Part shown: one piece after another, positions 1 to 6,811 of the stretch | Layout of the letters: each line of letters opens with the position of its first letter | Numbering within the stretch: the first letter of the stretch is position 1 | NCBI RefSeq assembly: GCF_002910905.1 | Contig: NZ_NEUE01000124.1 | Location: 1 to 44,287 of the forward strand | Origin: Streptomyces sp. SM11 | Lineage (GTDB): Bacteria; Actinomycetota; Actinomycetes; Streptomycetales; Streptomycetaceae | DNA length: 44,287 nucleotides | Reading direction: 5' to 3' | The notes under the pieces: model-generated | Told to the model about the DNA's origin: nothing | Databases searched by the model: none | The model's input: only the letters and a program-made list of their open reading frames with translations | Made by a program: the position numbers and the translations under genes

Positions 1-14
1 CTCGTCGATGAACG

Positions 15-341
15 CTACGAGCGTGTGTGTGGCCGGTCGAGCTCGGCCGCGAAGAAACTCGCCGCCGCCTTCAGGATCTCGTTCGCCCGCTTCAGCTCGG
101 CGACCTCCTTCTTCAGCGCCTTGAGCTGGGCCGATTCCTCCGTCGTCGTCCCCGGCCGTGTCCCCGCGTCGATCTCGTGCTGCTTGATCCAGTTCCGCAG
201 CGTCTCGCGGGAGCCGATACCGAGCTTCTCCGCGACCGCCTGCAGGGCGGCCGTCTCGGTCGGGTAGTCGCCGCGCACCTCGGCGGCCATGCGCACCGCA
301 CGACGGCGGAGCTCAAGCGGATAACGGGAAGGTCGTGCCAT
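15..341 (-). CDS. IS3-family transposase OrfA (helix-turn-helix protein)
   Basis: This 108-residue protein is the DNA-binding OrfA subunit of an IS3-type transposase. It begins with the typical basic segment (MARPSRYPLELRRRAVRM), continues with a helix-turn-helix around residues 25-55 (GIGSRETLRNWIKQ), and ends in a leucine-zipper-like coiled coil (ALKKEVAELKRANEILK) followed by the common terminus AAELDRPHTRS. Length is normal for the family. The ATG at 341 is preceded by AAAGGA at good spacing. OrfB, carrying the DDE catalytic domain, starts in another frame at the OrfA stop and leaves the window. It plays no part in the polyketide pathway; it marks the edge of the cluster. Confidence 0.9.
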   Translation of the reverse strand: MARPSRYPLELRRRAVRMAAEVRGDYPTETAALQAVAEKLGIGSRETLRNWIKQHEIDAGTRPGTTTEESAQLKALKKEVAELKRANEILKAAASFFAAELDRPHTRS

Positions 342-379
342 GACTCGATCCTTTCATGAAATCGAGTCTCTATTCGACA

Positions 380-391
380 CGGGGCGGTTCA
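380..391 (-). repeat. Terminal inverted repeat of the IS3-like element
   Basis: On the minus strand this reads TGAACCGCCCCG, starting with the TGA usual at IS3 termini, about 40 bp upstream of the OrfA start. The partner repeat lies outside the window. Confidence 0.6.
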
Positions 392-702
392 CCGCCGCCT
401 GCCCCGAAATGACCCAACTGGCCATCGTTGTCGGGGGCTTCGCCAAACTCCTGACGCCTCACGAAGGAGACACCGACGGGCTCTCGCGCTGGATCGTCGA
501 GGTTCGCTCAGCCGATCTGCCCCATCTGCACGCCTTCACCCGGGGTCTGGACCGAGACCGCGACGCCGTGAACGCCGCGCTCACACTTCCGTACAGCAAC
601 GGCCCCACCGAAGGTGTCAACACCAAGACCAAGCGAATCGCGCGCCAGATGCACGGCCGAGCAGGCTTTACCCTCCTCCGCCACCGTATTCTCCTCGGAT
701 AA
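392..702 (+). pseudogene. C-terminal remnant of an ISL3-family transposase
   Basis: About 100 codons encode the end of an ISL3-type DDE transposase. The recognisable part is the C-terminal block with YSNGPTEGVN, KTKRIARQMHGRAGF and a final LLRHRILLG, which closely matches the conserved end of ISL3 transposases. The first several hundred residues, including most of the catalytic domain, are missing. The open frame extends back to an ATG at 340, but codons 340-391 belong to the IS3-like element, so they are a chance fusion and the gene is dead. The true right end of the element should lie between the TAA at 702 and about 740, but I could not fix it. Confidence 0.8.
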
Positions 703-743
703 CACCACCCTCCGTCACACCGAATGTGAGACAGGGCCACGAT

Positions 744-791
744 CGGCTCTGGCCTGTACTCGGTGGTGACACCGAGTACAGGCCAGAGCCG
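744..791. terminator. Perfect 22-bp hairpin, likely terminator of the leftward tailoring operon
   Basis: Arms at 744-765 and 770-791 are perfectly complementary over 22 bp around a GTGA loop. The hairpin sits 17 bp beyond the stop codon of the adenylating-enzyme gene (809), on the side where leftward transcripts would end. There is no run of U after the stem, as is common for actinomycete terminators. It could stop transcripts from both sides and so insulate the cluster from the transposase debris. Confidence 0.75.
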
Positions 792-808
792 CTCTTCTGC
801 CAGATCCG

Positions 809-1888
809 TCAGTAGAGGCCCTCGGGCGAGGAGTCGGTGATCTGGAGGGGGCGGACATTGGCGACGCCGTCGGTGGGCCAGTGGTCGGTCGGGTGGCGGA
901 GGGCCTGGTCGCGTTCCAGGATGTTGGGGAGGAAGAGGTCCTCGTGGAGGACGGTAAGGCGGACCCGGCCGACTGTGCCCGGGGCGACCGGGGTCGAGAG
1001 GTCGTTCCTGTCGACCACCGCCATGGTGACCTGCGGATAGTTCGGGACGTAGCTGATCAGTTCGCCGTCCTGCTCGATGTCCAGGCAGGCCGCGTTGCCG
1101 AAGGTGTTGCCGTAGGTCAGTCCGCAGATCCCGCCCCGCAGGGCGGTGGTGAAGGTCCGGTACATGTCGGCGCTGATCTGGGTACCGCTCAGGCGTACGC
1201 CGTCCAGGGCCGCCACCAGTTCAGGACGGTGTCGGCAGAGTGCCTGGAGGAGGGCCGGGGTGGTGTTGAGGTAGTGGACCCGGCCCTGAACGAGGACGTC
1301 GGTGATCTGCTCCAGCAGGTGGGTGGTGTAGTCGTCGACCTCGGCCAGGCGTCCCGCCCGGATGAGGCGCTTGACCCAGCGGGGGTCCATGTCCACGGCG
1401 TACACCTGGCCGGCGTGGAGTTCCGACACCTCCCGGACGCCGTTCCCGATCAGGTGCGGCCCGGTGGGGGTGGCCTGCAGCCAGGTGCGGCCGGGGGCGA
1501 ACCCTTCCCGTACGAAGGACCAGCGGCGCCAGATCGCCCGGTGCAGCAGCATGTCCGGGGTGTAGAACGCCCGGCAGGGGGTGCCGGTGGTGCCTCCGCT
1601 GTCCCAGACCCGTCCGGCCAGCGGCCTGGGCACGGACAGCGGGACGAGGTCGGCGGGGTCCTCGTGACGCAGCTGGTCGAGCGGGAACAGGCCGAAGGCT
1701 CCGAGCTGGTCGTAGCGGGTGATGTCGCGGGGGTCGAAGTCCAGCCGGGGGGCCTGACCGAGCCAGTAGGGGCTGCCGGACACCGGGGCGAAGTGCCGTC
1801 GGACCACGATACGGGTCCATTCGTCGAGGTCGGTGTCCAGCCATCGTGCGATCCGGGCGTCGGGGTCGACGCGGGTGGCGGCGGTCAC
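809..1888 (-). CDS. AMP-forming acyl-adenylating enzyme without a C-terminal lid, candidate fumarate adenylyltransferase (Orf3-type)
   Basis: This 359-residue protein belongs to the ANL superfamily, nearest to phenylacetate-CoA ligase-like proteins. The phosphate-binding loop is DSGGTTGTPCR (residues 96-106), with Arg where a Lys often follows; LTYGNTFGN (257-265) matches the adenine-binding motif. The chain ends shortly after an ERD segment (325-327), so the mobile lid domain of about 100 residues that performs CoA thioesterification appears missing. That fits an enzyme that only makes an acyl-AMP. Its GTG start overlaps the TGA of the upstream acyltransferase by 4 bp (GTGA), so the two are translationally coupled. 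In bafilomycin C1 biosynthesis in Streptomyces lohii an adenylating protein (Orf3) makes fumaryl-AMP for a partner transferase (Orf2). The assignment to fumarate here is inference from context. Confidence 0.75.
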   Translation of the reverse strand: MTAATRVDPDARIARWLDTDLDEWTRIVVRRHFAPVSGSPYWLGQAPRLDFDPRDITRYDQLGAFGLFPLDQLRHEDPADLVPLSVPRPLAGRVWDSGGTTGTPCRAFYTPDMLLHRAIWRRWSFVREGFAPGRTWLQATPTGPHLIGNGVREVSELHAGQVYAVDMDPRWVKRLIRAGRLAEVDDYTTHLLEQITDVLVQGRVHYLNTTPALLQALCRHRPELVAALDGVRLSGTQISADMYRTFTTALRGGICGLTYGNTFGNAACLDIEQDGELISYVPNYPQVTMAVVDRNDLSTPVAPGTVGRVRLTVLHEDLFLPNILERDQALRHPTDHWPTDGVANVRPLQITDSSPEGLY

Positions 1889-2847
1889 GACAGGCCCGGG
1901 GCGCCGGAGAGGTCGACACCGAGGTCGTAGGCGGTGGTCAGGGCCTGCTCGACGTGCTCGGGCCGCTCGATGTGGACCACGGGGAAGGGGAACGCGAGGA
2001 TGCCCTCGGGGATCGAGGGGCCCATCACCAGCCCGAGCCGTACGCCCTGCTGCTTCATCCCGCTGTAGACGTCGACCAGACTGATCGGGTCCGTGGAGTT
2101 ACGCTGGAAGAGCTCCCGGACGTCGGCCGCAGTGCGAAGGACCTTGGGCTCCAGGCAGGACAGCAAGGGGAGTTCGGGGTCGGCGAAGGGGATCGCGTCG
2201 ATGCGCGGGGCCATGAAGTCGCGGTAGGGCCGACGCAGCGGGGTGTGGACGGCGATGGTGCGTCCGGGGAGGTGCACGACCGTTCCCGGTGGGGCCTCGG
2301 CGGCGAGTGCGCCGAGTGCTTCGGCGTGGCCGGCGAGCATCATGATGCGCCGGGTGCCGTCGGCCGTGGGTCCGAAGTCGCCCGCCAGGTGGATGCCGGG
2401 GACGCTCTCGCCCGGGTGGGAGGGGGCACCCTCGGCGAGGGGGCCGAAGGCGATGGCTATCCCCTGCCGCGGGTCTCCGGCGGGCGGTTCCGGGGCCTCG
2501 CGGGAACCGGCCAGCATGTCGAACAGTTCCCGCCGCCCCAGCGCCCCGGCGAGACAGCTGGCGGTCATCGCGCCGAGGCTGAGTCCGCCGATGGCCGCGG
2601 GGCGCAGGCCGAACGATGCGAGTACGTCGTGTACGCCGATCGCGAGTGCGGCTTCGCGGACGGTGCCGACGCTCTGGCGCTCCTCCTGGGCGGTCGGGAG
2701 GTCCTCCTCCAAGATCTGTCCGACCGTCAGCCCGGTCCATGCGGAGACTTGTTCGTACCAGCTCTGCACCGTCTCGTAGGTCCGGTAGAGCTCCAGGCCC
2801 CGCGGCTCGGTTCCGACGCCACCGCCGAACAGGTACCCCAGACTCAT
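1885..2847 (-). CDS. Stand-alone FabD-like acyltransferase, candidate fumaryl transferase (Orf2-type)
   Basis: The 320-residue product has the malonyl-transferase fold signature but is not in a PKS. The nucleophile elbow is GLSLG with Ser90, a candidate catalytic His is at 201 (AVHTP), and an Arg 26 residues after the Ser (R116) sits near where FabD holds the substrate carboxylate. The N-terminal PGQGSQ oxyanion motif of normal ATs is replaced by FGGGVGTE, so it is unlikely to be an ordinary malonyl-CoA enzyme. The ATG at 2847 has GGGAG 6 bp upstream; an in-frame extension to 3126 has no such support. Coupling to the adenylating enzyme (4-bp overlap) suggests it takes the acyl-AMP and esterifies the macrolide, as described for fumaryl transfer to the C21 hydroxyl of bafilomycin A1. 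An editing or trans-acting AT is the alternative. Confidence 0.75.
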   Translation of the reverse strand: MSLGYLFGGGVGTEPRGLELYRTYETVQSWYEQVSAWTGLTVGQILEEDLPTAQEERQSVGTVREAALAIGVHDVLASFGLRPAAIGGLSLGAMTASCLAGALGRRELFDMLAGSREAPEPPAGDPRQGIAIAFGPLAEGAPSHPGESVPGIHLAGDFGPTADGTRRIMMLAGHAEALGALAAEAPPGTVVHLPGRTIAVHTPLRRPYRDFMAPRIDAIPFADPELPLLSCLEPKVLRTAADVRELFQRNSTDPISLVDVYSGMKQQGVRLGLVMGPSIPEGILAFPFPVVHIERPEHVEQALTTAYDLGVDLSGAPGLS

Positions 2848-3097
2848 GACAGCTCCCGTGGATTGGTGTGAATGGAGCGGGCAGTGGTGCGACCCAAGTG
2901 CAGTAGAGCGGACGTGTACCTGACAGTCCCATGGTGCAGAATCCGGCGCTCGCCCCGTCGGCGATCTGTCGCGCGGCGCGATATCGAGACGATATCCAGC
3001 TCTGGCGAAATCTCCGGCGCCATACCGGCGGAGTGCCTTTCCCACCTTCGGAAAAGATCTCTTCGACCTTTTCTCCGAAGGTCTTCGAATCTTTCTT
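2848..3097. promoter_or_regulatory. 250-bp intergenic region upstream of the acyltransferase operon
   Basis: This region is richer in A and T than its surroundings and separates the LuxR-type gene from the acyltransferase gene, both leftward. It should hold the promoter of the acyltransferase/adenylating unit unless that unit is read through from upstream. It contains two GATATC sites 5 bp apart (2979-2995 area) that form an inverted repeat, and a separate hairpin at 3045-3081. I could not identify convincing -35 and -10 boxes. Confidence 0.4.
3045..3081. terminator. Hairpin downstream of the LuxR-type gene
   Basis: CCTTCGGAAAAG (3045-3056) faces CTTTTCTCCGAAGG (3068-3081); they pair over 12 bp with a 2-nt bulge. 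It begins 17 bp past the TAG stop of the leftward LuxR-type gene, so it may end the thioesterase/LuxR transcript. An operator for the acyltransferase promoter is the alternative. Confidence 0.45.
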
Positions 3098-3451
3098 CTA
3101 GGGTTCAAGAAATTCCGGGAGGACACGGGGCGGCCATGCCCCGACGCTCAGCACACCGAGCGAGTGCGCCCGGGAAATCAGAGCGGCCCGGTTCGTGGCC
3201 TGGAAATGGCGCATCATCAGCCCGATACGGTACTCGACGCCCTGTCGGCTCAGATAGAGCGATGCCGCCAGCCGGACGGTCGGGGTGCCGACCGCGACAC
3301 CTTCCAGGATGCGGACGTCCACGTCGGTCAGCCGCCGGACACCCGTGCCGACGGACGGGCCTCCGCCCGCCGGACGGGTGTCGCCGACGGGCTCGGACCT
3401 CGGCGGCCGCGGTGCGGGCTTGATCTCTTCAGAGGTCGCTGACAGTGTCAC
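3098..3451 (-). CDS. Small stand-alone LuxR-type helix-turn-helix regulator
   Basis: A 117-residue protein that consists of a proline-rich N-terminal tail (about 40 residues) and one LuxR/GerE-type DNA-binding domain at about 41-107. The domain begins LTDVDVRILEGVAVG and its recognition-helix region is ASLYLSRQGVEYRIG, ending NRAALISRAHSLGVL. The usual TVxxHV of LuxR proteins is GVEYRI here. There is no sensor, receiver or ATPase domain, so activity must be controlled by expression or partner binding. It starts with GTG at 3451 after a GAAGGGGGA ribosome-binding site and follows the thioesterase gene by 32 bp, probably in one transcript. A LuxR-family gene also neighbours the fumarate genes in the S. 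lohii bafilomycin cluster. Target genes are unknown. Confidence 0.8.
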   Translation of the reverse strand: MTLSATSEEIKPAPRPPRSEPVGDTRPAGGGPSVGTGVRRLTDVDVRILEGVAVGTPTVRLAASLYLSRQGVEYRIGLMMRHFQATNRAALISRAHSLGVLSVGAWPPRVLPEFLEP

Positions 3452-3483
3452 TCCCCGGTCCCCCTTCTCTGTCGTCCGTTGTC

Positions 3484-4245
3484 TCAGGTGCGCAGCGTGC
3501 CGGTGAGGTGGTCACGGAGCATGGCGGTCACCTCGTCCGCCCCGCTGCTGAGGTAGAAATGCCCGCCGGGGAAGACCCTGAGGTCGAACGCGGCCGTCGT
3601 GCGGTCGCGCCAGTGCGCGGCCTCGGGGACCGGTGTCCAGGGGTCCTGGTCCCCCACCATGGCGGTGACCGGGCAGGTGACCGCGGCGTCGCGGTCGGCC
3701 CGGTAGGCGCCCAGGGCGCGGTAGTCGCCGCGCAGCGCGGGCAGTACCATCCGCAGCAGCTCCTCGTCCTCCAGAAGCCGGGCGTCGGTTCCGCTCATGG
3801 CCCTGACCTCCGCCACGATGCCCTCGTCGTCGAGCGGGCGGAAGAGCTCGGGCCCGTCCACGGACGGCCCCTTGCGGCCGGAGACGAAGAGGTGGTCGAT
3901 CCGGCCGCCCGCGCGCTCGATCCTCCGGACCACCTCGAAGGCGACGAGCGCGCCCATGCTGTGTCCGAAGAGCGTCAGGGGGAGGTCGTCCCAGCGGCGC
4001 AGCGCTTCGGCCACGTCGTCGGCCATGCGGTGCAGGTCCTGGACGGCGGGCTCCTCCCAGCGGTCCTGCCTGCCGGGGTACTGCACGGCCAGGAGGTCGA
4101 CCGGTCCGCGCAGCGCCGCGGACACCCGGAAGTAGGAACTGGCCGAGCCACCGGCGTGCGGAAAGCAGACCAGTCGGCGCGTGGCCGTCGGCGAGGGATG
4201 GAAGCGACGGCACCACAGGTCGCTGTCCAGGGAGAGCGAGGTCAT
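3484..4245 (-). CDS. Type II thioesterase (editing hydrolase for the PKS)
   Basis: A free-standing alpha/beta hydrolase of 253 residues, the normal length for type II thioesterases of PKS and NRPS clusters. It has the family N-terminal FPHAGGSASSYF (28-39), the nucleophile elbow GHSMG with Ser96, an acid in GDQDPW (about 199-201), and the catalytic His229 in GGHFYL. Such enzymes remove aberrant or stalled acyl groups from carrier-protein arms and so keep the assembly line running. It is distinct from the macrocyclising TE domain fused to the last module. The ATG at 4245 has an AAAGG site. It heads the leftward thioesterase/LuxR unit and is divergent from the AfsR-like regulator. Confidence 0.93.
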   Translation of the reverse strand: MTSLSLDSDLWCRRFHPSPTATRRLVCFPHAGGSASSYFRVSAALRGPVDLLAVQYPGRQDRWEEPAVQDLHRMADDVAEALRRWDDLPLTLFGHSMGALVAFEVVRRIERAGGRIDHLFVSGRKGPSVDGPELFRPLDDEGIVAEVRAMSGTDARLLEDEELLRMVLPALRGDYRALGAYRADRDAAVTCPVTAMVGDQDPWTPVPEAAHWRDRTTAAFDLRVFPGGHFYLSSGADEVTAMLRDHLTGTLRT

Positions 4246-4807
4246 GTCGGCCTTTCAATCTTTCCTCGAATTGTCCGCACGGGGCCGGCGAGCGGTGCTC
4301 GGTGATCGCATGGCACATCCTCCGCACCGGTGGGTCGGTCAGTACGCGCTATCGCGGGGAGCGCCGAGCGACGGTGGTCGGCGAGTCAGGGCACCGCATA
4401 TGACAGCCTGCCATGCCCCTCGGAATGTCAGCAAGTACGCATCTGAGCGTATCCGGCCACGCAGGTCCGCGTTCAATTCCCGCTGATTCTCCGGTAAATG
4501 GCGAGAAAGCTGCGGTCCGGATCAATCCAGGGGGATTCACTCGGCTCCGGCTCCGCGGCGACGGGTGGGGTTGACCCGTGGCGGCGGACCCGCCGCTCTC
4601 CCGTACGGCCCACAGCCTCCGGCCGCCCCGGAGCGGGGCCGCGGAGCCGCCATGAAGGTGCCGCGCAGCGTAAACCCGGCACGAGCGCAAGATCCTCGCT
4701 CTAGGAATACATCTAGACACGACAGGAGCGCGTTGACCCCCACATGGTCGCCTAAGACGCTGGAATGCAGTCTTGCCCACCGGTCGCGCGACGCAGAGGA
4801 CTCCCCC
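4246..4807. promoter_or_regulatory. 562-bp divergent control region between thioesterase and AfsR-like gene
   Basis: No convincing gene is seen. The region must carry promoters for the leftward thioesterase unit and the rightward regulator unit. Visible elements are TCTAG-N8-CTAGA (4700-4717), AATCC-N4-GGATT (4524-4537), a CCCCG-GAG-CGGGG hairpin (4626-4638) and AT-rich stretches near 4470-4500 and 4700-4717. I found no clear pair of SARP-type direct repeats and no convincing -35/-10 pair. An open frame in phase with the regulator extends back to 4565 but lacks a supported start. Confidence 0.5.
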
Positions 4808-6691
4808 TTGAACTTCCTGTTGCTGGGCCCGCTTTCCGTCCGGCTGAACGCGCGTGAGGTGCACGTGTCGGCGCCGAGGCAGCGCGTGGTCATGGCAGCG
4901 CTCCTCCTCAACGCCAACCGGGTGATCTCGGTCGACCGCATCACCGAGTACGTCTGGGACGGCGCCCCGCCTCCGAGTGCCGCCGCGACCGTGCGCACCT
5001 ACGTGATGCGCCTGCGGCAGTCGCTGGGCGAGCACGCCTCCGCCCGCATCCTCACCCGGGCGCCCGGCTACCTCCTCGAACTCAGTGAGCAAGAGAGCGA
5101 TCTCGGCCAGTTCACCGCTCACCGCAGATGCGCGGCGGAGCTGGCCGAGCGCGGAGACCTGGAGGGCTCCTCCGCCGAGCTGGCCGAGGCACTCGCCCTG
5201 TGGCGCGAGGAGCCGCTGGCGGACATCCCGTCACGGACGCTGCGCGATGTGGAGGGCCGCTACCTCCAGGAGCTTCGGCTGCAGACCATGGAGCTGCGGT
5301 TCGACGCGGAGCTGGCGCTGCTGCGGCACGCCGACATCGTGCCGGAGCTGGTACGGCTGGTGCGGGAGCATCCCTTACGGGAGGCCCTGGTGGGCAAGTT
5401 GATGCTCGCGCTCTTCCGCTCGGGACGGCAGTCGGAAGCCCTGGACCTCTACCGGCACACCCGGGTACTGCTCGTCGAACAGCTCGGGGCCGAGCCGAGC
5501 ACGGATCTGCGCGAGGTCCACCGGCACATCCTCTCGGCCCACGACCGACCCCGTACGCCCGGCCCTCAGGAGCGGCCCGCCGCGGCCCCGGAGACAGCCG
5601 CCGCACCGGCCGCTGCCACGGTCCGGGAGAGGTCCCGCCGGCCCGATCCGGCGCAGCTTCCCTCGGTGCCGCCGCCGCTGTCGGCCCGCTCCGACGCACT
5701 GGCGCGGGTACGGCACATCCTGACGACCGGCACGATGTCCGCGGGCATGGTGGCGACGGCGGTGGTGACCGGCCGGGGCGGTGTCGGCAAGAGCGCCCTG
5801 GCCCTGCACGCGGCGCACACCATGCGCGACACCTCCGCACACGGCCAGCTCTACGCCGATCTCGGCGGGGCGGAGCGGCCCCTGACCGCCCGGGAGGTGC
5901 TGCCCCGGTTCCTGGCAGACCTCGGTGTGCCCCGGCACGAGATCCCCGGGGAGGAGTCGGAGCGGGAGAGCCTCTACCGCTCGCTCACCGCGGGCCGCCG
6001 TCTGCTGGTGGTGCTCGACAACGCCTCCGGCTCCGCGCAGGTGCGGCCGCTGATCCCGGGCAGCGGGGGCAGCAGACTGCTGGTGACCAGCCGGCGGCAG
6101 CTGGCCGATCTGGAGGGGGCGCGCACCCTTCTGCTCGGCCCGTTGGACGAGGCCGGGTCGCTGGAGCTGCTGGGCAGCATCGTCGGCACGGCCAGGGTCG
6201 GCGGCGAACCGCGGGCGGCCCGTACGGTGGTGACGGTCTGCGCGGGCCTGCCGCTGGCGATCCGGATTGCGGGGATCCGGCTGCTGGAGCGCCCGCACTG
6301 GAGCATCGGGCGCCTGGCCCGGCGGCTCACGGAGACCTCCCGGCCGCTGAACGAACTGTGCGCTGGCGATGTCGGTGTCCGGCCCTGCCTGGACGCCGAG
6401 GTGGCCGGGCTCCGACGGACGGCACCGGGCGGAATCGACGCCGCCGAGGTGCTGGCCGCGCTGGGGACCGCCGGGGCTTCCTCGGTCTCCGGCGGCGAGG
6501 TCGCGATGATGTTCGGCTGCTCGGAGGCGCAGGCCGAGGAGGCCCTGGACTCCCTGGTCGTGGCGAATCTGCTGGGTCCGCCCGCGGGGGGCCTCTACCG
6601 GCTGGACGCGCTGCTTCGGGCGTACGCCCGCGAGCGGGCGCAGGCGGGCGACGTGCGGCGGTACGGCCGCTCGTACATGCGCGCCGGGTGA
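4808..6691 (+). CDS. AfsR-like SARP transcriptional activator with NB-ARC ATPase domain and a TTA codon
   Basis: Pathway-specific activator of the SARP/AfsR type, 627 residues from a TTG start. TTG at 4808 is chosen because it has GAGGA 7 bp upstream and begins the conserved NFLLLGPLSV strand. Residues 1-95 are the winged-helix DNA-binding domain, about 100-245 the bacterial transcriptional activation domain. A Pro/Ala-rich linker leads to a nucleotide-binding domain with P-loop GRGGVGKSA (about 322), LLVVLDNAS (Walker B) and a TSRR sensor. The C-terminal TPR repeats of full-length AfsR (near 990 residues) are absent. Codon 190 (5375-5377) is TTA, making translation likely to depend on bldA tRNA-Leu. 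It is followed by the O-methyltransferase gene 120 bp downstream. A bafilomycin cluster is known to carry an AfsR-family activator. Confidence 0.9.
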   Translation: MNFLLLGPLSVRLNAREVHVSAPRQRVVMAALLLNANRVISVDRITEYVWDGAPPPSAAATVRTYVMRLRQSLGEHASARILTRAPGYLLELSEQESDLGQFTAHRRCAAELAERGDLEGSSAELAEALALWREEPLADIPSRTLRDVEGRYLQELRLQTMELRFDAELALLRHADIVPELVRLVREHPLREALVGKLMLALFRSGRQSEALDLYRHTRVLLVEQLGAEPSTDLREVHRHILSAHDRPRTPGPQERPAAAPETAAAPAAATVRERSRRPDPAQLPSVPPPLSARSDALARVRHILTTGTMSAGMVATAVVTGRGGVGKSALALHAAHTMRDTSAHGQLYADLGGAERPLTAREVLPRFLADLGVPRHEIPGEESERESLYRSLTAGRRLLVVLDNASGSAQVRPLIPGSGGSRLLVTSRRQLADLEGARTLLLGPLDEAGSLELLGSIVGTARVGGEPRAARTVVTVCAGLPLAIRIAGIRLLERPHWSIGRLARRLTETSRPLNELCAGDVGVRPCLDAEVAGLRRTAPGGIDAAEVLAALGTAGASSVSGGEVAMMFGCSEAQAEEALDSLVVANLLGPPAGGLYRLDALLRAYARERAQAGDVRRYGRSYMRAG

Positions 6692-6735
6692 CCGCCCCGA
6701 CACCCCTGCCCCGCCCATCGCTCCGATCCTTTCCG

Positions 6736-6757
6736 ACCGGGTCCTTCGCGACCCGGT
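6736..6757 (+). other. Inverted repeat between the regulator and O-methyltransferase genes
   Basis: ACCGGGTC (6736-6743) and GACCCGGT (6750-6757) are perfect complements around a 6-nt loop. It lies 45 bp after the regulator stop and 54 bp before the methyltransferase start. It could be a partial terminator or attenuator, which would set different levels for the two genes. Confidence 0.4.
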
Positions 6758-6811
6758 GTCCTTCGCCCTGCTCTCCTGCACCCCGATCTCCTTCGAGAGG
6801 ACCGCCGCACC

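Larger units (their letters stand above)
1..391 (-). mobile_element. Partial IS3-family insertion sequence, cut by the window edge
   Basis: The stretch encodes an IS3-family OrfA on the minus strand and, overlapping its TAG stop in another frame, the first codons of OrfB (V-A-F-I-D-E, positions 1-18), which run off the window. That arrangement fits the programmed -1 frameshift by which IS3 elements make the OrfAB transposase. The outer end at 380-391, read on the minus strand, is TGAACCGCCCCG, which resembles the terminal inverted repeat of actinobacterial IS3 elements as I remember them. The element ends where homology to a different transposase (ISL3 family) begins, so it probably inserted into or next to an older ISL3 copy. 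The other terminus and the target duplication are not visible. Confidence 0.8.

Noticed and set aside
2848..3126. In-frame extension of the acyltransferase to 3126
   Set aside because: It runs through the intergenic hairpin and overlaps the LuxR-type gene; the residues are Arg/Ser-rich and non-conserved, and ATG at 2847 has a good ribosome-binding site.
4733..4758. TTGACC and TAAGAC as -35 and -10 boxes for the regulator
   Set aside because: The spacer would be only 14 bp, too short for a sigma-70-type promoter, so I do not call it.
4565..4807. In-frame N-terminal extension of the AfsR-like regulator
   Set aside because: The extra 81 residues have no SARP homology and no ribosome-binding site, while the TTG at 4808 has one and starts the conserved domain.
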